Assembly: GCF_947507565.1 (NCBI RefSeq)
Contig: NC_089181.1
Location: 2,365,614 to 2,429,613, forward strand
From: Oscarella lobularis
Lineage: Eukaryota; Porifera; Homoscleromorpha; Homosclerophorida; Oscarellidae
Direction of reading: 5' to 3'
DNA: 64,000 nucleotides
The notes under the pieces were generated by a model, which ran no database searches, was not told where the DNA came from, and was given only the letters and a program-made list of their open reading frames with translations. The position numbers and the translations under genes are program-made. Each line of letters begins with the position of its first letter. Position 1 is the first letter of the stretch. This document shows positions 33,281-44,203 of the stretch, piece by piece.

Positions 33281-34397
33281 CTCCTCGAGAAGAGCTCGAC
33301 CTCATCGTTCGTCGTCGACGCATCAGACTGCTACCAACGCAAAAGGAAACAATGAGGACACTCAGAACGAATATAGATCCGCCTATTATGATAGAAGGAC
33401 GAGGCGGACGAACGGTCGATCCCGTATCCCCTTCCGAATCGGACCCACCGGAGTCATCATCTCCTAAAGAGAAAGACAATCAGAATTCAGAAATTCTTCT
33501 TCGTCGCGACGAAGGAGACCCTGGCAAACGACGCCGACGTCTTCGTCGCGGTTGCATTCTCGCGCCGTTCGACGACTCAGTTCGCACTGATTGAGATCGA
33601 TTTCGAGTTGCACCAGACGTTGCTGAACCAGATCGGGCCGCTTCCGTCGCCGAATTTGCGTCGCACGTCTTTGGCACTTGCGAGTCCTACCTGTCGACAG
33701 ACGACTCCCGCGTCGATAAAGTTCCAATCGTCGTCACATATCGTTCCCCAGGTCCCATTGACGAGGACTTCCACTCGGCCCTCTTTGGCATTTTCTCCAT
33801 TGCTCAGCCATAGCCATATATCAGCAACTGAATGAGAGAGTATTATTATCTATAGCCAATAATTTACGAGTACAGTACTGGAAAAACTTCTTGTATGACC
33901 CCAATAGTTGCCGCCGCCGCCGCCGCCAAGGTGCCGGTAGTCGGCGCTTCCGTTCGAATCACCGACGACCACGCCTCTAGAAATTCAAAATCACAACTTT
34001 CTGACGCCACTGCGCGCAGTCGTACCGCAAACGACACCGGCGTCTTCGCTGTGATCGCAATTCCCTTTGCCCCATCCGCTGAACGGACAGTGCAGGAGAC
34101 TCGCTTCCGTTCCCACGCACTTCACGTCGTCCATCCACACCGTCCCCTTTCCCGGGCCGTAGCGCGCGTCCGTCTCGAATCTCGATGCGCCGCGTCGATG
34201 TATCCGAGCTGACGGCAGACGACGCGCGAGTTCGGCGCCGTCCACGATGTTTCGCCGTGGCACGCCGTTATCCAAGCGTCGGCGCGATAGATCTCGAGAC
34301 GACCGTCGGCTGACGACGAGCCGTTGGCGAGTCGCACCGTTTCGGCGCGTGCGAGTTCTTCTGTGGCGAGAAGAACGAGGAGCAATCGGGGGAGCAT
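33201..34397 (-). pseudogene. SRCR receptor copy 3 (SRCR1-SRCR2 deletion, LOX-fused tail)
   Basis: Signal peptide and the first half of SRCR1 (to [10 protein letters not shown]) are joined directly to the second half of SRCR2 near 34190, in the wrong frame, so translation ends shortly after (GRCGWTT). SRCR3, the membrane helix and the LOX-fused tail follow, with a second small deletion near 33607. The linker alanine run is six. The junction lies in a shared gcggcgc stretch. Copy 3 is probably non-functional. Confidence 0.8.
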
Positions 34398-34524
34398 GAG
34401 TCACGCGCGCTGAGAAGGCCCTCCCCTTTGTGAATGCAAACATCAAAAATTGAAAATCAAACTGAACGACACGGACAGCAGACAACAAACAAAAAATCCT
34501 CAGTCTCACTGTCAAGATCCTTTT

Positions 34525-36954
34525 CTAGACGGCAATGCTGTTTGGCACTTGACTTGGCAACAGGTACTCGTATGGAACTTCCAGACCTTCATTTCTCTTC
34601 TTCAATTTTTCATCAAGTAGACGCAAATTCGTCTGAAATTTTTGCATTGCCTCGCGAGGAGCCGCCTCGGTGAAATGCTCCTCGGGATAATTTCCAAGAA
34701 AAACCTATGCAGGTTCAAAATATAAACAAATCAATCTAAAAATTCAACGACTGTACCTCTCTATCGCTAAACGCAGCCAAGGTCCACGTGACAGCAATTT
34801 GCGTGCAGGCGTCCTTTGTCGTGCCAAGACTATCCAGTATCATTTTCTGAGTGACTTCGCCTTTCTTTGTCGGTGGCGGTTGATGAAGAACCATGGGTGC
34901 ATTGGGATTGTAACCATAGTAGTCGAACTGACCAAAATTCTCAGCGGCGTGCTGCGCCGAGCAGCAGAACACGATGCACGTGAGAAATTCGATCAATTTC
35001 TTTCTGGTATCGAGGCTCTTTGGTACGTGGTGATCGACTTCACCTGAGAGACCGTGCTGCGGCAATCCGCTCTCATTCAGGTCTGCAAGCCAATTTTTCA
35101 GTTCGTCGTCTTTCTGCACGTCTCCGTCGCTGTTGTAGTAGATGTGCACGATATCCTGAACGAAATGTCGTATTTCATCCCATAGCAGAAGAGCATCGTC
35201 GCGGTAATAATAGCCAGGCAATTTCTCGGCATCGTCCACCTTGCGTTTGAGAAAAGAATCAGGCAGGTTTAGGAGACGCCAGTCGAATTCCTTGTAACCC
35301 TCTATAATAATAATATTAATACAGTATGAATAGTACAACTATTACAGTAACTTGTACTACGTACTTCCGGCCAACATAATCTGGGCTCCTCCGACGGACA
35401 TGGCCGTGTCTATGAAACCGCCTTCGTTTATGAGAGAGGTGCGCGCAAGAGTGTTGATGGCAACTGTATAGCGCATGTGAGGAATGAGAAGTTTGAAGAG
35501 AGGATGACAGCGGGGCAAGTTGCGCAGCATCGACGTCATGGTCGCCTCGACGATGACATGAGTAAACAAAAAGTGACCCAAAACTTCATGAACCTAGGTC
35601 ATATCCATGATAGATGTGATTACAGCAGAAAATTACTTTGGTGTCTTGCCTGGGCATCGGCACACCTAAGGAAGATCTTGGCATAAAGCCAATCATTGTG
35701 CGCATCCTTGGGCGTCCAAATGGGATTACCGGGCCCCGGTTCTTGATACAGTTGAATGGCTATGGGCAAGAACTCGTGCGACGCGGTGACATAGAAAAGA
35801 CCCATAGCCGGAGTCATGTAGCGACCCTCGCGAACGGGAAGGCCGGCGAGAATCTCATAATCGACCATGTAGATATGTCCAGCCTATTGAGAAAGAACAA
35901 TAAAATTAATAACCCACGGCGGGTAGAAAGAGAGAGAGACTCATAGTTACGTTGATTGCTTGTTGGAGTGTGACGCCTCGGCCCAGAGTCCCTTTCACCT
36001 GCTCGTCAGTAACGGGAAATTTGGCGGGAAGCTTGTCGACGCCACGTATAGCATCGGGGTGAACTCCTTGGAGAAACTGACGTCCAAATTCGCGATCAGT
36101 GTACCACCTTTCAGAAACAGACGGAACTTTGCCATGTCCGACCTACCGGTAATAGAATATAAAAGAACTAAAAGAGACATTTTCGTCTGACCGACCCCTA
36201 GTGCAAAGAATTTGGTGTAGTCGAAATAGCTTTCGATGTCCTTGAAAATGTCTTTTATTCCCTGCAGGAGAATATTGACGAAGCCCTCCGCGCCGTAATG
36301 ATTCATGTCGCGCTGTTTCGAGTCTCCGAACTGGAGATCGCGAGGCAGACTGTCGTGATCGGGATAGTCGGAATGAGAGGGCATGCTCTGCCAGTCGCGC
36401 CACGGAAGCAACGTCGTCCACTTCTCCACTTCGGCGCGTCTCAATGCAGTAAGTTTCTCATTGTCTTGAAACGCGAGCGTGGCTAAAAAATAAATAGCGG
36501 TGCTCTGTATAAAAAAAAGTGATTTTTTTGAATACCCTTTGCTTCTCGAACAGTCACATCGGTTGTGATCCACTGATAACACGGAAAGTAACCGGTGGTC
36601 GCATTGCCATCTTGTTTGGTTATTGTCACCATCCCCGGTTTCCACGGGTTCGATTGATTGGTCAACGCTAATTTGATTGCGTACATTTCGCCTACGTCGT
36701 CGTTCTATAATAAGGATTGTGACGTTCGTTAAAAGGAAGTATTAATTAGCCCGCGAGTCCCACTGCGATGAAAAGGGATCTACCTTCATTTGAAAAGAAA
36801 CCTTGCTTCCACTGCCAAAGTCCTCGCGAAACCATCTGTCGTTCGACAGGTTCATTGTGGCGTTGCACGCGCTTCCGATGATCGTCAGATGGATGTCTCC
36901 TTCGTAGCCGGCGTCGCCAGCCGACGTCGTTTGCACGTGGATATCGTATTCCAT
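34525..36954 (-). CDS. lipoxygenase F (intact)
   Basis: The eight-exon LOX structure is conserved. PLAT exon MEYDIHVQTTSAGDAGYEGD is like LOX-G, while the 3' exons are like A and C. Iron motifs HEVLGH and CSAQHAAENFGQ and terminal PNSIAV are present. It contains IYYNSDGDVQKDDELKNW. This mosaic (G-like 5', A/C-like 3') suggests past gene conversion. Its stop lies 127 bases from the SRCR-3 start, as in the other LOX-SRCR pairs. Confidence 0.92.
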
Positions 36955-37277
36955 CTTCGTAGTCTACGGCGCTTCAGTTTGAGGTAGCGTTTGACGCCGA
37001 CGATGTTGCTCCGGCTGACGTCTACGGGAAACTAGCGGAGGGATATAGTTCGCGAGCCTTTTTCATGCTTTTCTAATCGAATTAGAGCCTTGAGGAGTCT
37101 CCGCCGAGGTAGCTGACGACAACAAGGAAATGCGTCGGACGCGCACTAGTGGTGACGTCATTCGTGACGTTATACTGTAACTGCACATTACATAGCGGTA
37201 ATGCATTTTTCTTCTCTGCACTCTGGACGACACGGACAGCAAACAAAAAATCATCAGTCTCACTGTCGAGATTCTTT

Positions 37278-39724
37278 CTAGACAGCAATGCTGTTTGGCA
37301 CTTGACTTGGCAACAGGTACTCGTATGGAACTTCCAGACCTTTATTTCTCTTCTTCAATTTTTCATCAAGTAGACGCAAATTTGTCTGAAATTTTTGCAT
37401 TGCCTCGCGAGGAGCCGCCTCGGTGAAATGCTCTTCGGGATAATTTCCAAGAAAAACCTATGCAGATTCGAATATAAAGATAACAATCTAAAAATTCGAC
37501 GGCTGTACCTCTCTATCGCTAAACGCAGCCAAGGTCCACGTAATAGCAATTTGCTTGCAGGCGTCCGTCGTCGTGCCAAGACTATCCAGTATCATTTTCT
37601 GAGTGACTTTGCCCTTCTGTGTTGGTGGTGGTTGATGAAGAACCATGGGTGCGTTGGGATGGTAACCGTAGTAGTCGAACTGACCAAAATTAACGGCGGC
37701 GTGCTGAGCCGAGCAGCGGAACACGATGCATGTGAGAAACTCGATCAATTTTTTTCTGGTATCGAGACTCTTTGGTACGTGGTGATCGACTTCACCAGAG
37801 AGGCCGTGTTGCGGCAATCCGCTCTCACTCAGGTCTGCTAGCCAATTTTTCAGCTCGCCGTCTTTCTGCACGTCTCCGTCGCTGCTGTAGTAGATGTGCA
37901 CAATATCCTGAACGAAATCTCGTATTTCATCCCATAGCAGAAGAGCGTCGTCGCGGTAATAATAGCCAGGCAATTTCTTGGCATCGTCCACCTTGTGTCG
38001 GGCCAACGCATTAGGCAGGTTTAGGAGACGCCAGTCGAATTCCTTGTAACCCTCTATAATAATAATAACAATAATAATCATACAGTATGAATAGTACTAG
38101 TAGTAGATACGTACTTCCGGCCAACATGACCTGAGCTCCTCCAACCGACATAAGCTTATCTATGACGCCGCCTTCGTTTACGAGAGAGGTGCGCGCAAGA
38201 GTGTTGATGGCAACTGTATAGCGCATGTGAGGAATGAGAAGTTTGAAGAGAGGATGACAGCGGGGCAAGTTGCGCAGCATCGACGTCATGGTCGCCTCGA
38301 TGATGACATGAGTAAGCAAAAAGTGACCCACAACCTCATGAACCTAGGTCATATACGCACACACATACACGGTAGATGTGTTAGAATACATTATGTAGAT
38401 TGTCTTGCCTGGGAATCGGCACACTTTAGGAAGATCTTGGCAAAGAGCCAATCGTTGTGTGCATCCTTGGGCGTCCAAATAGGATTACCGGGACCCGGTT
38501 CTTGATACAGTTGAATGGCTATGGGCATGAACTCGTGCGACGCGGTGACATAGAAAAGACCCATGGCCGGAGTCATGTAGCGACCTTCGCGAACGGGAAG
38601 GCCGGCGAGAATCTCATAATCGACCATGTAGATGTGTCCAGCCTATTGAGAAAGAACAATAAAATTAATAACCCACGGCGGGTAGAAAGAGAGAGACAGT
38701 CATAATTAATTACGTTGATTGCTTGTTGGAGTGTGACGCCTCGGCCCAGAGTCCCTTTCACCTGCTCGTCAGTAACGGGAAATTTGGCGGGAAGCTTGTC
38801 GACGCCACGTATAGTATCGGGATGAACTCCTTGGAGAAACTGACGTCCGAATTCGCGATCGGTGAACCACCTTTCAGAAACAGACGGAACTTTGCCATGT
38901 CCGACCTAAATAGAATATAAAAGAACTAAAAGAGACATTTTCGTCTGACCGACCCCTAGTGCAAAGAATTTGGTGTAGTCGAAATAGCTTTCGATGTCCT
39001 TGAAAATGTCTTTTATTCCCTGCAGGAGAATATTGACGACGCCCTCCGCGCCGTAATGACTCATGTCGCGCTGTTTCGAGTCTTCGAACTGGAGATCGCG
39101 AGGCAGACTGCCGTGATCGGGATAGTCGGGATGAGAGGGCATGCTCTGCCAGTCGCGCCACGGAAGCAACGTCGTCCACTTCTCCACTTCGGCGCGTCTC
39201 AATGCAGTAAGTTTCTCATTGTCTTGAAACGCGAGCGTGGCTAAACAATAAATAGCGGTGCTCTGTATAAAAAAAGTGATTTTTTTGAATACCCTTTGCT
39301 TCTCGAACAGTCACATCGGTTGTGATCCACTGATAACACGGAAAGTAACCGGTGGTCGCATTACCATCTTGTTTGGTTATTGTCACCATCCCCGGTTTCC
39401 ACGGGTTCGATTGATTGGTCAACGCTAATTTGATTGCGTACATTTCGCCTACGTCGTCGTTCTATAATAAGGATTGTGACGTCCGTTAAAAGGACGTATT
39501 AATTAGCCCGCGAGTCCCACTGCGATGGCAAGGGAAAGAAAATCTACCTTCATTTGAAAAGAAACCTTGCTTCCACTGCCAAAGTCCTCGCGAAACCATC
39601 TGTCGTTCGACAGGTTCATTGTGGCGTTGCACGCGCTTCCGATGATCGTCAGTTGAATGTCTCCTTCGTAGCCGGCGTCGCCCGCCGACGTCGTTTGCAC
39701 GTGGATATCGTATTCCATCGCCAT
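37278..39724 (-). CDS. lipoxygenase G (intact)
   Basis: The start ATG at 39724 gives MAMEYDIHVQTTSAGDAGYE. All exons are open, with HEVVGHFLLTHVIIEATM, CSAQHAAVNFGQFDYYGYHP and C-terminal PNSIAV. It differs from A/C at many scattered sites, so it is an older copy. The F-G spacer (36955-37277) lacks the MITE-like element seen between A/B, C/D and D/E. Confidence 0.92.
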
Positions 39725-39961
39725 AGTCTCGCCGTCTTTGTCGCTCGAGCGGACGTACTGGAAACTAGTGGCCAGGGATGACCTTTTTCTGCTTACTAAT
39801 AGAATTAGAGTGTTTGAGAACGTCTCCGCCTCTGACCATAACAAGGAAACGCGTCAATACTAGTGGTGACATAATTCGTGACGTATATTCGGTATGAAAG
39901 AACTTTGATGATATAACAACTTCACATAAACATGCACTAAAACGTCAGCAGTCACGTTTTT

Positions 39962-42310
39962 CTAAACAGCAATGCTGTTTGGAACTTTACTTGGCATCAA
40001 GTAGACATAGGGAACTTCGAGGCTTTCGTTTCTCTCTTTGATCTTGTCTTCAACGGCAACCAAACGAGATCGAAATTTCAGCATTGCACTTTGAGGAGCC
40101 GCTTCCTTGAAATGTTCGTCAGGATATTCACCAAGATACAGCTACAATTAATTCAGACATTATTTAATTATTTACCAAATTTGCCAAAAACTCACCTCGC
40201 TCTCACTGTAAGAGGACAACAACCACGTAACAGCAATTTGCAGGCAGGCGTCGTCGGTCGTGCCAAGACTATCCAGAATCATTTTCCGCGTCACCTCGCC
40301 TTTCCTTGTCGTCGGCGGCTGATGAAGAATCAGAGGCGCATTCGGATTATAAGCGTAGTAGTCGAATTGACCAAAATTCACAGCCGCGTGCTGAGCCGAG
40401 CAGCAGAACACAATACTGGTGACAAATTCTATCAACTCCTGCACAGAATCGATGCTCTCAGGCACGTGGTGATCAACTTCTCCTTCGACACCGCATTGAG
40501 GCAGGCCTCGACTGTGCACGTCTTCGACCCAGTTTTGCAGCTCGTCGTCTCTCTGCACGTCGTCGTCGCTACTGTAGTAGATATTGACGATATCGGCGAC
40601 AAAATCGCTGATTGCCGTCCAGAGTTGGAGAGCGTCGTCGCGGTAGTAATAGTGAGGCAGCTTGGCGGCGTTCTTCACTTTGCGCTGAGCCATGTCGTGC
40701 GGTATGTTCAAAGAACGCCAGTCAAAGATTCGGTATCCCTCTACACGAGTCGGGTAAAAATATCTCAATTTTGTTGCCGTCGTTTCTTACTTTGAAGCAA
40801 CTCGGTTTGGCTTCCTCCGACGGACGTGAGCTTATCGATGATGCCGCCTTCGTTTATGAGCGAGCTGCGCGCGAGAGTGTTGATGGCAACCGTGTATCGC
40901 GTGTGCGGAATGAGAAGCTTGAAGAGGGGATGACAGCGAGGCACGTTGCGCATCATCGCGACAAAGACGGACTCGACGATCTTGTGAGTCAGCAGAAAGT
41001 GACTCAAAACTTCGTGCACCTGACCGTCGGCGCATTTCAAACAGACTTTAGCGAAGAGCCAATCGTGATGCAAATCGTTCGGCGTCCAGATCGGATTGCC
41101 GGGCCCCGGTCGTTGACCGAGTTGTATGGCAATGGGAAGAAAGTGCTCCGACGCCGTGACGTAGAAAAGTCCCATTGCTGCACTCATGTAGCGATCCTCG
41201 CGAACAGGAATGCCGTCGAGCAATTCGTAGTCGACCATGTAGATGTGTCCGGACTATTGATAAAAAAAAACATCAACAGACGACTAAATTTATAGATTGT
41301 ATTGATACTTTGATCGCTTGCTGGAGAGTGACGCCTCGACCCAACGAGCCTTTCACGTGCTCATCGGTGACGGGAAATTTCTCGGGAAGATCGTCGACGC
41401 GACGTACGGCGGCGGGATTGACGCCCTGGAGAAATTGGCGACCGAACTCGCGATCCGTCTGCCATCTCTCGAACACCGACGGAACGTCGCCGTCTCCGAC
41501 CTGCCAAAAGCAAAAATTTACTTATACAATTCTCAGGGGATTTTTTTCTCTGACTGACTCCCAGCGAGAAGAATTTGGTGTAATCGAAAAAACTCTCGAT
41601 CTCCTTGAAGAAGCTCTTCACTTTCTGGAGCAGAAGATTGACGACGCCCTCTGCTCCGTAATTATTCATGTCGCGCTGTTTTTCGTCTTCGAATTGAAGA
41701 TTGCGCGGCAGGCTATCGTGATCGGGATAGTCCGGATAGGCGGGAAGGCCGGACCAGTCGCGCCACGGAAGAACCGTCTTCCACTCTTCGATTTCTTCCT
41801 GTCTCAATTTGACCAACTTTTCGTCCTTGTCTTCGTCTTGAAATCGCAACGTAGCTGAAGTCTCGGTTAGCGAAAGAACTATGCGTAGTTCGATTTAGTC
41901 GCGTACCTTTTGCTTCTCTGATAATTGCGTCGGTCGTGACCCACAGATAGCAGGGAAAGTATCCCGTAGTGGCGTTGCCGTCCTGTTTGATGATTGTAAT
42001 CATTCCCGGCTTCCAGGCGTCGCTGTCTTTTGTCAGCAGCAACTTGATTGCGTACATTTCGCCGACATCTTTACCCTAACAAAAATTAAATTAAAATAAT
42101 TGAAAATGTTTAGTCAGCTGGTTCGAAATCTACCTCGAGTTGAAACGAGTCCTTTCGCCCTTTTCCGAAGTCGTCTCGAAAGAACCTTGTCTTGGACAAG
42201 GTCAGTTCACTTTTGCCCAAACTGCCAATGATTGTCAAGCAGATGTCTCCTTCGTAACCGGCATGGCCAGTTGCCATTGTCTCCACTTCAATATCGTATT
42301 CTATCTTCAT
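39962..42310 (-). CDS. lipoxygenase H (intact, most divergent)
   Basis: The start at 42310 gives MKIEYDIEVETMATGHAGYE. Catalytic exons: LLDGIPVREDRYMSAAMGLF, VHEVLSHFLLTHKIVESVF, HPLFKLLIPHTRYTVAINTL, CSAQHAAVNFGQFDYYAYNP, and terminal VPNSIAV. The same exon borders as the other copies show common descent, but protein and introns differ throughout. H is at the 5'-most edge of the array and may be closest to the founding gene. It lies outside the recent duplication traffic. Confidence 0.93.
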
Positions 42311-42851
42311 GATGCTTTTGCTCGTAGAACGATGCCAAAATGCCAGAGGATAGTCGCTTATATACACTGCACGACCAGATGACCGCCGGTGGGAGGATGA
42401 AACCGCAGTGACGCACGTCCTTCCGCACGCTCGCTTCCTCCCACCCCCACCCCCACCTCCGCCTATTCGCGTCAGACTGCATAACAAAGAGCTACTGCGC
42501 TCAAGGTCGCGACCTACGCCTATCTATCACCCAAACCACAGGAAAAGCCATCCGGTCTAAACCGCAAATCCGGCTGCACCAGGAAACTAAGACTAAGACT
42601 GTTTGCTACCCTTTTGACCCCTAGCCGAATGCGGTCTCCATAGCGAAGGAACTCCAGCACCCTCTTATTAGTTGTACAGTTAAAAAATGCACATTTAATT
42701 TATATATTGTTATTATAGTCTCACCGTGTTCGCTGACGATTTTTCTCTTCGATGAATTAACACTAGATTTCCTAATTCACTCACTGAACGCTAAGGCAAA
42801 AAAAGATGACTTGAAATAGCCTTACGATTGAAATCCGGTCCCAAACGGATA
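42311..42851. other. intergenic region upstream of LOX-H
   Basis: Upstream of LOX-H and downstream of the prominin-region gene. A C-rich run (cacccccacccccacc near 42440) is the only notable element; no frame looks coding. Confidence 0.4.
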
Positions 42852-44203
42852 TCAGGTCTGGACTCTCTTGTGCAGCCCTACGTCGACGGCTGAAAGTCTA
42901 AACGACTCGACGTTTCGTCCTACTAGACTATTTCGCGCGCCACCAAAACCGACCTCGTCGTCCGACCAGAACATGCTTTCTCTCTCGTCAGCTGTCGTCA
43001 AATTGCCCCACGTGGCCGTGTGAGAGTCCTCCCTTCGTCTCAAGACGTCGCCGCGCGGCCTCCTCGGTCGTCGCACGCCACGTCGTTCGGCCGACCTGCT
43101 ACGAGGTCGCACCGCTGACTCCGCCTCAGGGTCGCACTCGCTCGACGCGGATGATGGTCGTTCGCGTTCGCGACGAGCTGCCGATCGACGGACTCGCGAC
43201 GAATGCCGCCTCTTCGCCGTACGACCGTTGTGACGTTCTGATATTGCCGTCGCCGAAGCTGATCGCACGAGCCGATTCATTTTTCTTCGGGGAGAGTGAA
43301 AGAGGCCTTCCATCTGTAGACCACGATTGAGAGTCAATGTGATACTGTACAGTACAGTGCTTCTCTAATAGTACCACAAACTGATCGCCCACTTCCTCGT
43401 CACCCCTTTCGGACTCTTGTTGGAAACTGCGCTTCCAGTGAAGGGGATTGAGGTGGAATTTCAACCATTGAAAATATCTTTTAACTTCCACTCTACGAAA
43501 ATAAAGTTGAGCAACCTAGCCGGCTAGACGTCTCATAGTCGTCACCTTCCTCGACTGGCGGAATTGCCGATGAATGATAGAACGCCAAGAAGGCATGTAA
43601 TGATCGACAGAAATGTTCCCACGTCGGCGTAACCTTGATTCTTTGCGTGAACTAGAGCGAAGGCTAAAAAGGGAACGTCCTGAAGAAGGAAGGCGACGAG
43701 ATTAGCGAAGAAAATCGTCGCCTGCATCCGAAAAACAATCGCATCTTTGTCGATCATTCCTAGACAAAAAAGAGAGATGCAAACTAGTCCAATCGATTCC
43801 TTACGGCGTCGGGCTCGTGCAATGAAAACAAACTGAGAAAGAAAGATCGGCCAGAGGAGGAGGCTGCTCGAAACAAGAAAGATGGCAACTGATATTCTAG
43901 AGCGACAAAATCAATTTTATAATAGAAAACAGGATAGAAAAAACGACGCACTTGAGAGCACTTGAAGAGGTACTACCGAATACTTTTCCGGCGATAAAAA
44001 TGCACAGTCCCCAGTCGAAAACGAACCAAGTGAAAGAGCACTTGGGAAGATATAAATTGTCAAAAAAAAAGAAGATAAATTTTCGCGACACTTACCAAAC
44101 GATAGCATAGCACTTTCCAGAAGACAAATTTCGTCGACGTTTTCCACAGCTCGGGATCAAGATAACAACTAGAGCAAACAAGCGTAAGTGCACCCCGTCC
44201 CAT
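42852..44203 (-). CDS. multi-pass membrane region with basic tail (3' part of, or gene next to, prominin)
   Basis: Exons join in one frame: YLDPELWKTSTKFVFWKVLC, CSFTWFVFDWGLCIFIAGKV, ISVAIFLVSSSLLLWPIFLS, MQATIFFANLVAFLLQDVPF and VGTFLSIITCLLGVLSFIGN, giving about four membrane helices. A cytoplasmic tail follows (VKRYFQWLKFHLNPLHWKRS). A 42-base intron at 43318-43359 then leads to an Arg/Ser-rich end (MEGLFHSPRRKMNRLVRSAS). I do not recognise the family. A faint likeness to TMEM26-type proteins (LLQDVPFL) was noted but is weak. The frame can be reached from prominin through a 51-base intron (gtacgt ... gctctag at 44169-44219), or by starting at an ATG at 44203. Confidence 0.5.
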
